64,000 nt of DNA from Aspergillus flavus (Eukaryota > Ascomycota > Eurotiomycetes > Eurotiales > Aspergillaceae), in the NCBI RefSeq assembly GCF_009017415.1, contig NC_092405.1, positions 2,666,001 to 2,730,000 on the forward strand, given 5' to 3'. A model generated the notes under the pieces. That model had not been told where the DNA came from. It worked only from the letters and a program-made list of their open reading frames with translations, and did no database searches. Positions 12,142-22,315 of this stretch are shown in pieces. The first letter of the stretch is position 1; the number at the start of each line of letters is the position of its first letter. Position numbers and translations under genes: made by a program.

Positions 12142-13065
12142 ATGATTGCGTTACAAAACCAAGCTATCTTGCCTCCCGCCAAAGTGGATATCTCATTACT
12201 GTTGAAGCCCCAAGATGAAGAGGCCGCCGCACCGGTGACCACTACGTCCACCTTTCCACCAAATCCAATTCCCCCGGCTCCAATGGCTCCAGCAATTCCT
12301 GCTGTTGTCTCAACGTCGGTGCCTTCTATACCTCTCGCCAAAGGCCCCTCATCGCTTCCAGCTAAGCGTCTTCAACCAGCTCATACAGCAGAATCCCCGG
12401 CGAAAAAACAGTCAAAGTGGTCTCCCGAAGAAGATGCTTTGATCATTGAGTTACGTGGTAGTGGCATGAAGTGGGAGGATATTAGCAAACGACTTCCTGG
12501 ACGAAGTGCTATTAGCTGCCGCCTTCATTATCAAAACTATTTAGAGCGCCGAAGTGAGTGGGATGAAGACAAGAAGAATAAACTCGCAAGGTTATATGAG
12601 AGGTATGCTGTACAGAGTCCATAATTGGAAGGGGATGGCTGGGAGTTCGTTGCTAACTTGCACTGCAGATTCAAAGCAGAGATGTGGTCTAAGGTAGCGG
12701 AAGAGATGGCAATCCCATGGCGAGCTGCAGAAGCCATGCACTGGCAGCTAGGAGAGCAAGAAATGGCGCGTCGAGCTGGCGTAGTGCCTTTTTCGTTATC
12801 GAGTTCAGCCATAGACCCACCAACACCTAGGACAAGAAGAACCAGCACATCTTTATCTCGACCAAGAAAAGGATCGGCATCACGCTCAATTCCCCCACCA
12901 CAGCTACCATCCGTTGAAGAGCTGACTGCAGGAGTTCCAGCATTTGCTCCGCATCCACCTTTTGCTCCTCCAAGGGAGGCCTATCGAATAGGACGACCAA
13001 TGGATTTAAGTGGCACCCACAGTGGCCATATGAACCTTGGCATTCCCCCTCGTACCCTTCCTTGA
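12142..13065 (+). CDS. Myb/SANT-like DNA-binding protein
   Basis: The exons are 12142-12602 and 12669-13065, with a 66-nt intron. The junction joins AG to A and gives YERFKAEMW, which is continuous in frame. A proline- and alanine-rich linker comes first. Then a SANT/Myb repeat begins SKWSPEEDALIIELRGSGMK and contains the usual spaced tryptophans. A second helical part follows (EMWSKVAEEMAIPWRAAEAMHWQL), and the tail is rich in proline and serine. It is probably a nuclear transcription regulator. The target is unknown. ATG 12142 is the first in-frame ATG, but the frame is open for 26 more codons upstream to a TAG at 12061. That extension looks protein-like, so the start is uncertain. Confidence 0.8.
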
Positions 13066-13418
13066 GGTCAAACGAATCAAGTCTATGCCTCTTTATCGCG
13101 TTTTCCCTGTGACTATTGTTCCTTTTCTTTTCTATTTCTCTCCCACCCATGTTTCTTGCTGCATCCCAATTCTGTTGCGTTATAATGACCTGCATAGCGT
13201 TGACTGAATATCTACCTTCGTCCATGGGAAGAATTTCTCGATTGGCTCGGTTGATATGTGCCTTCTTTTGCTCAGAGATTCAAGGAAGACCCGAGTTGGC
13301 GACACTTTCTTCTTGTTTCATCTCTCGTTTCTTATAAATAGATGCCATGAAAGATCTCCGGAGCTGGATCTCGGAGCACGCGTTATTCCTATGTGTTACG
13401 GTGTTTTTCTCATTGGTC
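13066..13418. other. Convergent gap between Myb-like gene and TRM9
   Basis: Only 3' flanking DNA of two converging genes. I see nothing else in it. Confidence 0.6.
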
Positions 13419-14469
13419 TCATCGTGTTGCAATTGCCCACCAATTGTCTTTTTCATATCCAGATTCCAGGACACGGCCACCCGCTTTGGTTATGTCACGC
13501 TCTAACTCATTGGCCTCATAAAGGTGGTAATATCGGTGGAAAACTTTTGGTTGATCACTTGGAGCGTTTTTTGGGGGGTTGCTTGCCATAACCCATGGAA
13601 CCATAACGTCCTGCTGGTCACCTTTATCCCAGCCTCTGCGGCTAGTCTTCTGCTCGAGTGCCCATACATATAGCAGGACCTTCCCTCCAGGAGCCTCTAC
13701 CGTGGCAGGCTTCAAAGCGCGCAGAATCTCACGGATAGCTTGGATCCTTCGATCTGGGGTTGAGAGGTGGTGTATCACAGCTATCGATATTGCAAAGTCG
13801 AAAAAGGAATCCGGGTGTGGTAGGTTTAGGATATCTGCCACAATGACCGAGTGTGGTTGGTGATTCGCGGCAATTCGGGCAAGATTCTCGGATCTGGCAT
13901 CCTTTAGTCAATCATGGGACATGTGAAATGGTTTATTCAAGTATCCATGAATGAAAACGAGACAATGGTCATTCCCAGAAGTAAAATAATAAAGCATATA
14001 TATATATATATATATATATATAGATAAAGACAATAACTGATAAAAGATAATATTGATAAAAGAAAAGTGCAAAGTAAAATGATTATACAAGGAATGGAAA
14101 GAATAAACAATTAAAGAAACCATACATAAATGAATGATTGTACTTACCTGTCTGAAGCCACGATAAAGACATTCTGGTTTACAGGTAGACATTTTCCATT
14201 GCCACATCCCACATCTAGTCCGATAGCTCCGGGTGTTAACTCTGTAAGAAACCGTTTCACAACTGGCCACGCCTGATAGATACATCAACACACATGCCTT
14301 GGGCAGTGGAATGCTAAAGATGTGGTATATATACCTTGTAGCGAGTGGAGGAAAAATGACTTGCGATCTGTTGGTACACCTCATGGACATGCTTTTCTTC
14401 GTACGCTTCCTCTTGCGGCTTTTCAGTTACAAAGGACTGTTGGTCTGATGATGATGATGATGATGCCAT
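13419..14469 (-). CDS. trm9: tRNA wobble-uridine carboxymethyl methyltransferase Trm9
   Basis: Three exons: 14469-14335, 14272-14148 and 13893-13419, giving 244 residues. The joins give SSTRYK/AWPVV and ASDR/SENLARIA in frame. Motif I of the SAM-binding fold is LDVGCGNGK at residues 64-72, and the next acidic strand ends in ASDRS. The fragment AVIHHLSTPDRR and the C-terminal GRVLESGYEKDNWWAIATR are typical of Trm9. The enzyme, with Trm112, methylates carboxymethyl groups on wobble uridines of tRNA in the cytoplasm. The residue-3 region is a run of six serines coded by a TCA repeat. Intron 2 is 254 nt, long for this window, and carries a TA microsatellite. Confidence 0.93.
13996..14022. repeat. 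(TA)n microsatellite inside TRM9 intron 2
   Basis: About 13 TA units lie within the 254-nt intron at 13894-14147. Confidence 0.9.
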
Positions 14470-15258
14470 TTCTGCTGTATTGCCTTGTGATCTTACGCTT
14501 GGTCACTTCTTTGATAGAGATATGGCGTTTGGTACAGCGTAATCGCCAAAAGGTCCGGAGTGTGTGAGGAAAAGGAGAAATCTAACAGACGTCAATCAGA
14601 AGTGAATTCACCATCGAGAAACATGATACAATACCATACGCACCGTACGTAATTAGATTGTTTCGAAGGTATGCAGTGAAATCGGTGCGAAGATTAAGGT
14701 TCGCCAATTTTAGGTGGCTCGGAGAATATTTCAATCAGCAGATCATATATACTATGTATTTACTCTTCTTCACTCTTGTTATTTTATATATTGGTCTTCC
14801 CGCTCCTGACATTACTACACGTATTCACTCCAATGTAAGCTCCATCTGCGCTGTAGCATCCAACCGGAGAATTACCTGACTAAGAAATGCCATCTCTTAC
14901 CGTGGACCTCAGCCAATAACATCCATCACATTAAGTAACCTATGTTTGAGCCAATGTTGAGGCATACCTAGGATACCTAATACGTACAACGAAACATTAC
15001 TCCATAAGTAAGAATCGAAATAAAATGCCAAGAGCAAAGTTGTTGGGGGCTACTCCATGAGGATTGACTAATAAAAACCACGTGCCTCTGGACTTCCGGA
15101 TCCTATCACTAGGTACATACTTATCAAAGAAATCTATCACACTTGCACATGAAGTCTTACCTGATGACTGGGCTCCCCCACGTCGAAAAAGTAGAGCAAC
15201 TCATTTGCTCACCTAGAACCACTTTTTCTCGATTGAAGGGCACGCATTCCAAGTGACT
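14470..15258. promoter_or_regulatory. Divergent promoter between TRM9 and tubulin cofactor B
   Basis: 790 bp separate two divergent start codons. No coding frame is convincing and I recognise no specific site. Confidence 0.5.
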
Positions 15259-16219
15259 ATGTCATTCCAACCCACTCCGTCGGATGTTTCTGTCCTCATT
15301 ACCGCGCCTACAGCAAGTGCCAATTCTGAGCCACACTTCGTCACGGAGCGTCGAATCACTCCAACATGGACCGTTATTCAATTAAAGTCAAAGTTGGAAA
15401 CAATGACAGGGATACCACCTGGCAGTCAGAGCTTAAAATTGAAGACACCAGGGTTTCCTGACCAATGGCTTGACGGTGATGAGAACATTATCGGTGATTG
15501 GGAGTTGAGAAAGGGCTGTGAGATCGAGGTACGATGCTTGAGGTAATTTGAGATCTATATGATACTTTGCTAAAGTCAGACATCGAACTAGGTTCATGAT
15601 TCCCGCCCTCCTTCAGCACGGCCGAACTTTCATGATCTATCCTCTGTTGAAAAATACGTTCTTCCTGCAGCCACCTATGAGTCCCTACCAAATTCGGTAT
15701 TGGCGTGGAAAAAGCACCAGAAACTTGGTCGGTTTGATCCAAATGTACTATCGCCGTACGAATCGGCACGCAAGCAAGCTGAACAAGACGCCGAGGATAT
15801 AGGGAGTCGAGGTAAGAAGCATAAATGGAAACGCAGTCAAGAGAGAGAAAAAGAAGTCCAAATCTTTAACTATCAGAATGCTGCTGTTTATAGGTATCGC
15901 GGTTTCCAAACGTGCGATTATTCTCCCGTCCTCTCCGCCCCATGTCCGACGAGGAATTATCCGCTTTGTTGGACCGGTGCCATCCATCCCCTATCCTGGG
16001 GTAGAAACTGGAGATACTGATGCAAGTGCTCTGCCTATCTGGGTAGGGATCGAACTCGATGAGCCAACTGGTAAGAACGATGGCAGCGTGGGCGGAAAGC
16101 GCTATTTCACTTGCCCTAATAAGTCTGGTATCTTTGTGAAACCCGAGAAGGTTGAGGTAGGAGAATTTCCGCCTCTGGAACTAGACGATCTAGAGGACGA
16201 GACGATGGAGGAAATATGA
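15259..16219 (+). CDS. Tubulin-folding cofactor B (Alp11/Alf1 type)
   Basis: Three exons: 15259-15528, 15592-15811 and 15894-16219, giving 271 residues. Residues about 8-92 form a ubiquitin-like domain ([19 protein letters not shown]). Exon 2 carries the linker with [13 protein letters not shown] and KLGRFDPN. The C-terminal CAP-Gly domain has the [13 protein letters not shown] core at 223-235 and ends in METEEI-like acidic residues, here ETMEEI. This protein helps alpha-tubulin fold and recycle with the other cofactors in the cytosol. The start is the first ATG; a GTG six bases upstream is not needed. The junction GCEIE/VHDSR fixes the first splice site at GAG|gtacga. Confidence 0.92.
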
Positions 16220-16604
16220 TCTCGATTAAAATGATAATCGAGACGAGGAGGCTTTTGGGGTTAAATCGTTTTCATTGAATATCATTGAAAACACACCATT
16301 GAAAACACACGAACAGAGTCCGTGCTCGCACATGTTGCTATTAGGAACTGAGAGACAACAGAAAAGAATAGAGTGAGGAACATGAGAAACACCGACAGCC
16401 CAGTATTCATTCAAGAGGATCGCTAAGCCCAACAAGATCGACGCCTATGACAGACGTAAAAATGAGAAACACTGATGGGAAAGAAAAAGCCAATGCTACA
16501 TTCACATGAAGTTAGGAGAAATGAAGGAAGAAGATAGCCAAGGGGCGTTGGTATCGTAAGGATAGTGCCCATGAAAGACCTTAAAGCCTGCTCAAAGACA
16601 TTCA
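16220..16604. other. Convergent gap between cofactor B and CENP-C genes
   Basis: 385 bp of 3' flanking sequence. I see nothing in it. Confidence 0.6.
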
Positions 16605-18791
16605 CTATGATGCTTTAGAGCCACCTGCCTTCTGCTTCCCCTTGGGCCTACCTTTCCCGACACCAGGAGGACGTTCAACTTGAGGGGTTGGCTCTTCTTC
16701 CATAGTATCATTCTTGGAGGCAGACCCTGGGGCAGAATTGCTACCCTCCACAGGGACACAGCCTTGCGTGAAGAACAGCCGAGCGTCCTTCCCATGTGTG
16801 TTTGCGAAGCTGTAATAATTGCCTGAAAGCAAGGTACAGATGGTCAGACATCTCTGGAAAAAGGTAAACTGGGAAATTTTGCCAAGCTCAACGTACCTCT
16901 TGGCACTTGGAACACGCAACCTTTCCCAGCGCTAAATTGTACACCGGAGATGTCTACTTGCACTCGGCCGCGGCATACGTAGAAGACCATATGCATCTTC
17001 TTTGAGTTTTTTGGCTTTTTCACTCCGCCGCTTGGCAGCTCAACAATCCCGGAACCTAAGAAAGGAGAGCTAAGTAGTTTGGCAAACCGAAAACTTGAAC
17101 CTTTGACATCCCTTGTCTCGATACCGGAAGGCGCGTATGCGATGTCTACGCATCGAAAGATCAGCACAATAGACGATTGTATGGAGGCTGGGAAAAAATT
17201 GCGGAGAGCGGGTTGTCCACTCACCGAGGACCTCTTCCTCGTCTATCCCCGCCTGGGCGTCGGGATCCCACTTCCTAATGTAACCATGCAAAATCCCTTC
17301 CTTCTCCCAAGGGTCAATATAATCCTCATCATCTTCTGAGTCGTTGTCCACCCTAGGTTTTCCCGACTTCGACTTCTTCGAAGGTCTACCCTTCTTAGAT
17401 TTCCGTCTTTCCGGTTCGAGTTCTTCCGTACGTATGATCTCCTTAATGGTAGAGAGAGGGTAGCGCTCTCCCTCGGCAGCCTCGCCATCACCGTAGACAC
17501 AGCGTTCGTTCTTCCAATAGGCAAGAGGTCTGACAGACACTCGCCCTGACCGAGTGTGTGTAGTGCTGCTATCCGTTGGAGTCTCCCGTTTGAGAATATA
17601 TAAGCTTCGCCCTTTTAAAGGCCCCGTGCGGTTGACGTGATCCTCAACGACCCTATTTAGATCGGGGTGGCCTGATGTATTTGGTTCTCTAGTCTCTTTT
17701 ATGGAGGCCTTGGACTTCTTTGACAGCCTCTGCTCTTCCGTATCGTAACTGGTACTGCGCTGGTTTTTCGCGGGCCTTCCGGGGCGTTTACGTTTCTGCG
17801 AGGACCCATGCTCCTGTGGTTCATTCGACTCTACAGGGATTTGAGTCCGACTTGATCCATTTCGGGCTTTCTTTTTGGGTTGGTGGCCGATCTTTATCTG
17901 GCCTTTCTTCTGCAGGCCGACAGCCAATATTGATGGAGACTGCGTTGCTGTGCTATTTTCATCTGGTTCTTCCAATCCACCCCCTAGAATTGTGTCATTG
18001 CCAGCATCGAAGCTATCAGCGAAATCATCCCGTGTATGTTCGTGACTATTTGCATTTTCATCCGGGTTCGATTGGCTATTCGCATCGCTGTCCGAAAATG
18101 AAGCTGCTACTTCCTGCGTCTTCTTGTTTGCCTTACTGCGGGCACTGCTCAAGTGATTTAAGGGAGGCGCATTAATAGAACGGTGTGTTAGAGGAGAAAC
18201 ATCCTGTCGCAACTCTCCTTTAGTATGGCCCAAGCCTTTACCATCGGAAGGACTAGAGGAGAGGAGATCCTGTTGTGGGCTTTGGGATGATCGTAAACCA
18301 GGAGTTCTCCGAGGGGACCCAGTCAAGCCAGTCTTCATGGGAGAACGTGCAACAGGTGGTGGGAAATAAGAGTTTCGCCCACCGTTCATACCGCTGAGGA
18401 AATCAGCAGGACCAGGTGCATTCCCTGTTCTCACGCGTTGAGAAATTAATATCATGGCCCGTACATTGGAGAGCGTTTGTACGTACCCTCGTCCATAGAC
18501 ATGCCATCGGAGCCTACCAAAGATTCATTCCCATTGCTGAAGCCATTTTCTCTTACGGGAGACTTCTCTGGCGATGACCACATTTCATCAATGTCCTCCA
18601 TTCCATGTTCATCGCGCTTGCCCTCCTTCACTGTAATTCCTGTGCGACTGTACCCATTGTCTTCGTTAGTCTCCTTTGCAGTAGAAAGAGAACATTGAAT
18701 TTGGATGTTCGGCAGAGAACGCTCACCGTCCAAGTTTACCGACATTGGAATAATCATAATCGCGAGCTTTCGCGGGCCCCCGAGGAGCCAT
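16605..18791 (-). CDS. Inner kinetochore protein CENP-C/Mif2
   Basis: Five exons: 18791-18727, 18647-18487, 18424-17225, 17145-16897 and 16822-16605, giving 630 residues. All phases close. The N-terminal block reads KLGRRTGITVKEGKRDEHGM, typical of fungal Mif2. A long charged region follows with an AT-hook-like KRPGRPAK. The CENP-C signature lies at about 366-386 (RSGRVSVRPLAYWKNERCVYG minus one). The last 150 residues form a cupin dimerisation domain (FYVCRGRVQVDISGV, GCVFQVPRGNYYSFAN). CENP-C binds the CENP-A nucleosome and recruits the outer kinetochore. A second GRPKGKQ-like basic tail could touch DNA. It shares a promoter with the RNase H2A gene. Confidence 0.94.
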
Positions 18792-19217
18792 CCTTGTGGA
18801 GTTCCGGGGCTGAAATGCGGGAAGGTAGCTGTATGGGAAAGTTACGAGTAGGACACACGCGCACGCGCGCACACAGTATCCTAAACTGCTTTAGCTGGGA
18901 ATTTTTGGATCAGGTACCGTAGGAAAAAAAAAGAAAGAAAGAAAGAAAGAAAAGAAAAGTAAAGAAAACCCCGTGAGCAACAAGGGCAAATTTCAATTGG
19001 AAGGAGGCGGAAAGTTAGTGAAGCGCTGTGGAGGGGAGTGGTAATTCGAGATAGGCGGCGACACGCGCGGAAGCGCCGCTAGTCCGGAATGGTTTGGGAC
19101 GCGTCTAGAGCTCAACCTTCATAGCTTACAACTAGTGTCCTTCAATTCCATAAACACTTTCATCTTTGTGTATAGTTCTTTACCCCTAGCCAACAGTATT
19201 TACCTCGAGGCACTAGG
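18792..19217. promoter_or_regulatory. Bidirectional promoter of CENP-C and RNase H2A genes
   Basis: 426 bp lie between two divergent start codons. It holds an ACGCGT box at 19099-19104, a GC-rich stretch near 19055-19080, an alternating CACGCG run near 18853-18875 and an AAAG repeat near 18927-18960. Confidence 0.7.
19099..19104. promoter_or_regulatory. ACGCGT, MluI cell-cycle box candidate
   Basis: The hexamer matches the core bound by MBF-type factors that drive G1/S transcription in yeasts. It lies about 115 bp before the RNase H2A start. A single hexamer can occur by chance. Confidence 0.5.
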
Positions 19218-20309
19218 ATGGAAGAACCAACTCAACACCCCTCGTTCAACTCTCAAGGAACGCTCCCTTCTGCGGGCCTTTTCGTCCCTCCCAATATAAA
19301 TCGCCCACGGTTATATGTGGGAGATTCTTATTCCTACTATTCGCCATGCCCTGCCACAATCACAACTCACAAACCGAGTTCGGATGCTTTTAAAGCTGAC
19401 GAGATGACCATAGATGATCCCGCACCAACTGAAAGCTATCCGGAGAGCTATTTTGTTTTGGGCGTTGACGAGGCAGGCCGTGGCCCTGTTTTGGGTCCTA
19501 TGGTATACAGTGCTTTCTATTTACCGCATGACCTTCACCACTCCCTGCTTGCGCGTGATTACAACTTCAATGACAGCAAGGTTCTAACACCTGGTGTACG
19601 CGCCAACTTAATGCGTTTGCTCTGCACCCCGGGGACTCCCCTGTTCGAGTCATGTGGATGGGCAACTAAACTTTTATCTGCAAGAGATATTTCATCAGGC
19701 ATGATGCGCCCTGGCGCGGGGGTCTATAACTTGAATGCACAAGCCATGGACGCTACCGTGGAACTCATCCGAGAAATTGTGGAGGGCCGCAAAGTTGACA
19801 TCAGAGAGGTGTATATTGACACAATTGGAAACCCGGCCACCTATCAGCAGAAGTTGGAGCGGATCTTTCCGTCACTAAAAATTACAGTGGCTAAAAAGGC
19901 GGACTCTTTGTACCCTTGTGTTAGTGCTGCGAGTGTTGCTGCTAAAGTGACCCGAGATGTGGCCTTGGAACTCTGCCATGAAGATATAGTGAAGGCCCAA
20001 CAATTTGATGACCCTTCACAAGCAACTTCTACCGAGAGTTGGGGCAGCGGTTATCCCTCCGATTCGAAGTGCGTAGGCTGGCTCCGAAGGAACATGGATC
20101 CCATATTCGGGTGGGGTAATGAATGCCGATTCAGCTGGGGCACTTCGAAAGAAATGCTTGAGATGAAGGGAGGGGTAAAGGTGGACTGGCCGCCTGATGA
20201 CGAAAACACACAACTTCGAGATTTCCTTCTGACATCTTCTGAAGCTCCTAAGGGAACTAATCAAGAGTTGCGAGATTGGTTTGGGCAGAAGACAACAGAG
20301 GTCCTTTAA
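19218..20309 (+). CDS. Ribonuclease H2 subunit A
   Basis: A single exon of 363 residues. The type II RNase H signature is LGVDEAGRGPVLGP, with catalytic D84 and E85. Further acidic active-site residues are D201 (VYIDTIG) and D229 (KKADSLYPCVSAASVAAKVTRD region, where the serine/alanine-rich helix follows). GYPSDSKCVGWL and FSWGTSKEML near the C terminus fit the eukaryotic A subunit. The enzyme cuts RNA in RNA/DNA hybrids and starts removal of single ribonucleotides from DNA in the nucleus, as a complex with subunits B and C. About 70 N-terminal residues before the domain look disordered, which is common in fungi. Confidence 0.95.
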   Translation: MEEPTQHPSFNSQGTLPSAGLFVPPNINRPRLYVGDSYSYYSPCPATITTHKPSSDAFKADEMTIDDPAPTESYPESYFVLGVDEAGRGPVLGPMVYSAFYLPHDLHHSLLARDYNFNDSKVLTPGVRANLMRLLCTPGTPLFESCGWATKLLSARDISSGMMRPGAGVYNLNAQAMDATVELIREIVEGRKVDIREVYIDTIGNPATYQQKLERIFPSLKITVAKKADSLYPCVSAASVAAKVTRDVALELCHEDIVKAQQFDDPSQATSTESWGSGYPSDSKCVGWLRRNMDPIFGWGNECRFSWGTSKEMLEMKGGVKVDWPPDDENTQLRDFLLTSSEAPKGTNQELRDWFGQKTTEVL

Positions 20310-20719
20310 GCAGAAATAACTCACTTCCGACATGAATTTGCGATAGCGAATTGTGATACCCCAGAATGTATATTTATAGAACGCTAAATGTGCAACAAGA
20401 TGGCGAAAGTATTAAGCAATATTAAAAACGCGAAAATAATAAAAAGAAGGGGGGGGGGAGGTAGAGACTGTGTCATTACGGAACGGAGAGAGACAAAAAT
20501 GCTGGGATCCATTGGGTATCAAATCAGTTTCACTCCTTTCAACATCCTAGTTTGAGGAGTTGACGGGGATATTGGCGTAGATATAGTTCGGTGAAGGCAG
20601 GAAGATGATATACTTCACCTCATAAAGTCGCTGTTGAAAAGTAGTAATTGTCCCACAGGTATTCATAATCTTCGACAACACTGCCTACCAAGTCAAGCAG
20701 TGGTTTCCCTTTCATCTTC
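20310..20719. other. Convergent gap between RNase H2A and PEX16
   Basis: 410 bp of shared 3' flank with a run of about nine G near 20450. I see no gene. Confidence 0.6.
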
Positions 20720-21948
20720 CTAGTTAAATCTTTCAACCAGGGCCTGGTTAGTGTTAGCGAAAAAAATGACCTTGATTAGTGATAGTAATAAGCGTTCATA
20801 CTGGGTCAAATTTTCATAGAGAGCGCCTCTCATAAACCACCACCCCATAGCCCATCCTCTCTTTCTCAATTCCTCGCGCTCCAAGCCTGTCAGTCCCCGA
20901 AGACCACCGGCAAGTCTCTCCCGGAAATCGGTTTTGGCAAGTTGTCGACAGCCATACTCCATGCCAAATCCAATGAGCCAAGGCCTCCAACTTCGTTTAT
21001 TACCATTCCATCTTTGCATCGCCAGTGCATAGGCTACTGGCCGTAATATGTACAATATTTCTGCCAGCTGGCCTTGACCAGTGACTCGGTGCAAAAGGGC
21101 TTTGGGCGGCTTGATATCATCAGCGGTAAGTACTTTTGATATTAAAAAATCCGAGACGTCGTTCACATCCGGGAGGCAAGGAAGCGATAGTCCCGTACGA
21201 GGCATGGTCCAGCTAAGGTCCGAAGACCGCTCGCTTAGTGGTGTTTGCATCCCGTTCCAATCGCCTTCCTCCTCTTCAGCAGATCTTGGGTCGACATCGC
21301 GCTCTGGTAATGGAGGGCTGACTAGCGGCCTCGAGTTTGTGAGACGTAGCAGAAACAAACGACATATTGCTTTGATAGCTTCAATGAGGATAACAACTCG
21401 CCAGCGAACTTTTTCACCTCGACGCCGCGCAATCATTTCCCAAAGTAGTTCTGTGTACTGAACCATTTGAAGAGTGATGGCGACCTTACGGTAAAGCGAG
21501 GAGTGGGACGTCCAGTACTTTGTATAGCGTGAATGGGGAGTGGGCGTGGGTCGAGAGATGTTCGGTGGAAGTCTAGAGATGACTCGAGAAACAAGGGAAT
21601 CATGATACAGCGAAAGGAGCTGTACAGAAGAATGTACTGGATGAACAATGTTAGACATCTAGCCTGTGTTCGATGCTGGCTGTATATATACCGCATTCTG
21701 ACGAGATCTCCGAATCTCTGTATCGTCCTGCGTCGTACGCAGGCGTTAGTTTTTATCATTCGTATATTTATAATTAGATTACTCTGAAGCGAACCTGGGA
21801 TTATGTATGTGAGAGACCTCAATGCTGACTCTACCTGACCTACAGAGCTAGCGTTCTTGGTCACGAAGTCTTCGTACAATGGTAGCCATTTAGATGGTCT
21901 CAAGAGTGTCGAGGGGACTGTTCCTCTGTAGTTCCGCGTTGGATCCAT
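20720..21948 (-). CDS. pex16: Peroxisomal membrane protein Pex16
   Basis: Three exons: 21948-21795, 21727-21692 and 21636-20720, giving 368 residues. The middle exon is only 36 nt, and the joins give IIPGRYRDSEISSECVHSSV in frame. The N terminus (WLPLYEDFVTKNASSVGQ) and the Pex16 core (SLYHDSLVSRVISRLPP, TELLWEMIARR) are typical. The C-terminal part includes QLAEILYILRPVAYALAMQR. Pex16 is an integral peroxin that acts early in insertion of peroxisomal membrane proteins, through Pex3. The gene is tandem with the Sae2-like gene upstream. Confidence 0.94.
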
Positions 21949-22315
21949 AATGAAGAAATAAGTAAGTAAGCGAACCCTACTAGGCTCAGGAAGAAGGGAA
22001 ACGTAACAACTAAAGTATGTGGCTGAAGTCAAGCAACAAGTGACAGGGGATATGTTCAACACGTGCTCTCCGCATGCCAAGGAATATGTGCCGAGGTCCG
22101 TTCGGACTATCTATTTACTATTACTCCGTACTTAATGTCCAGTACCCCTGCAGAAGTAGGATAAAAGTTGATTATTAAGAGCTCTAGGCCATTGATATTC
22201 TCTTCATTTTACAGTCATACACCTAATCTCAAGAGCTATAGTAGAGATCAAATATCTACTTCTTCCATGATAATCACCACTCATGCGCCTCGTTCAAGGC
22301 CTCGCTCCCATAGGC
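21949..22315. promoter_or_regulatory. PEX16 upstream region
   Basis: 367 bp between the Sae2-like stop and the PEX16 start. It contains one exact TACTCCGTA word at 22122-22130. Confidence 0.5.

Noticed and set aside
15253..15258. GTG start for tubulin cofactor B
   Set aside because: A normal ATG lies six bases downstream in the same frame and suits the family's N terminus.
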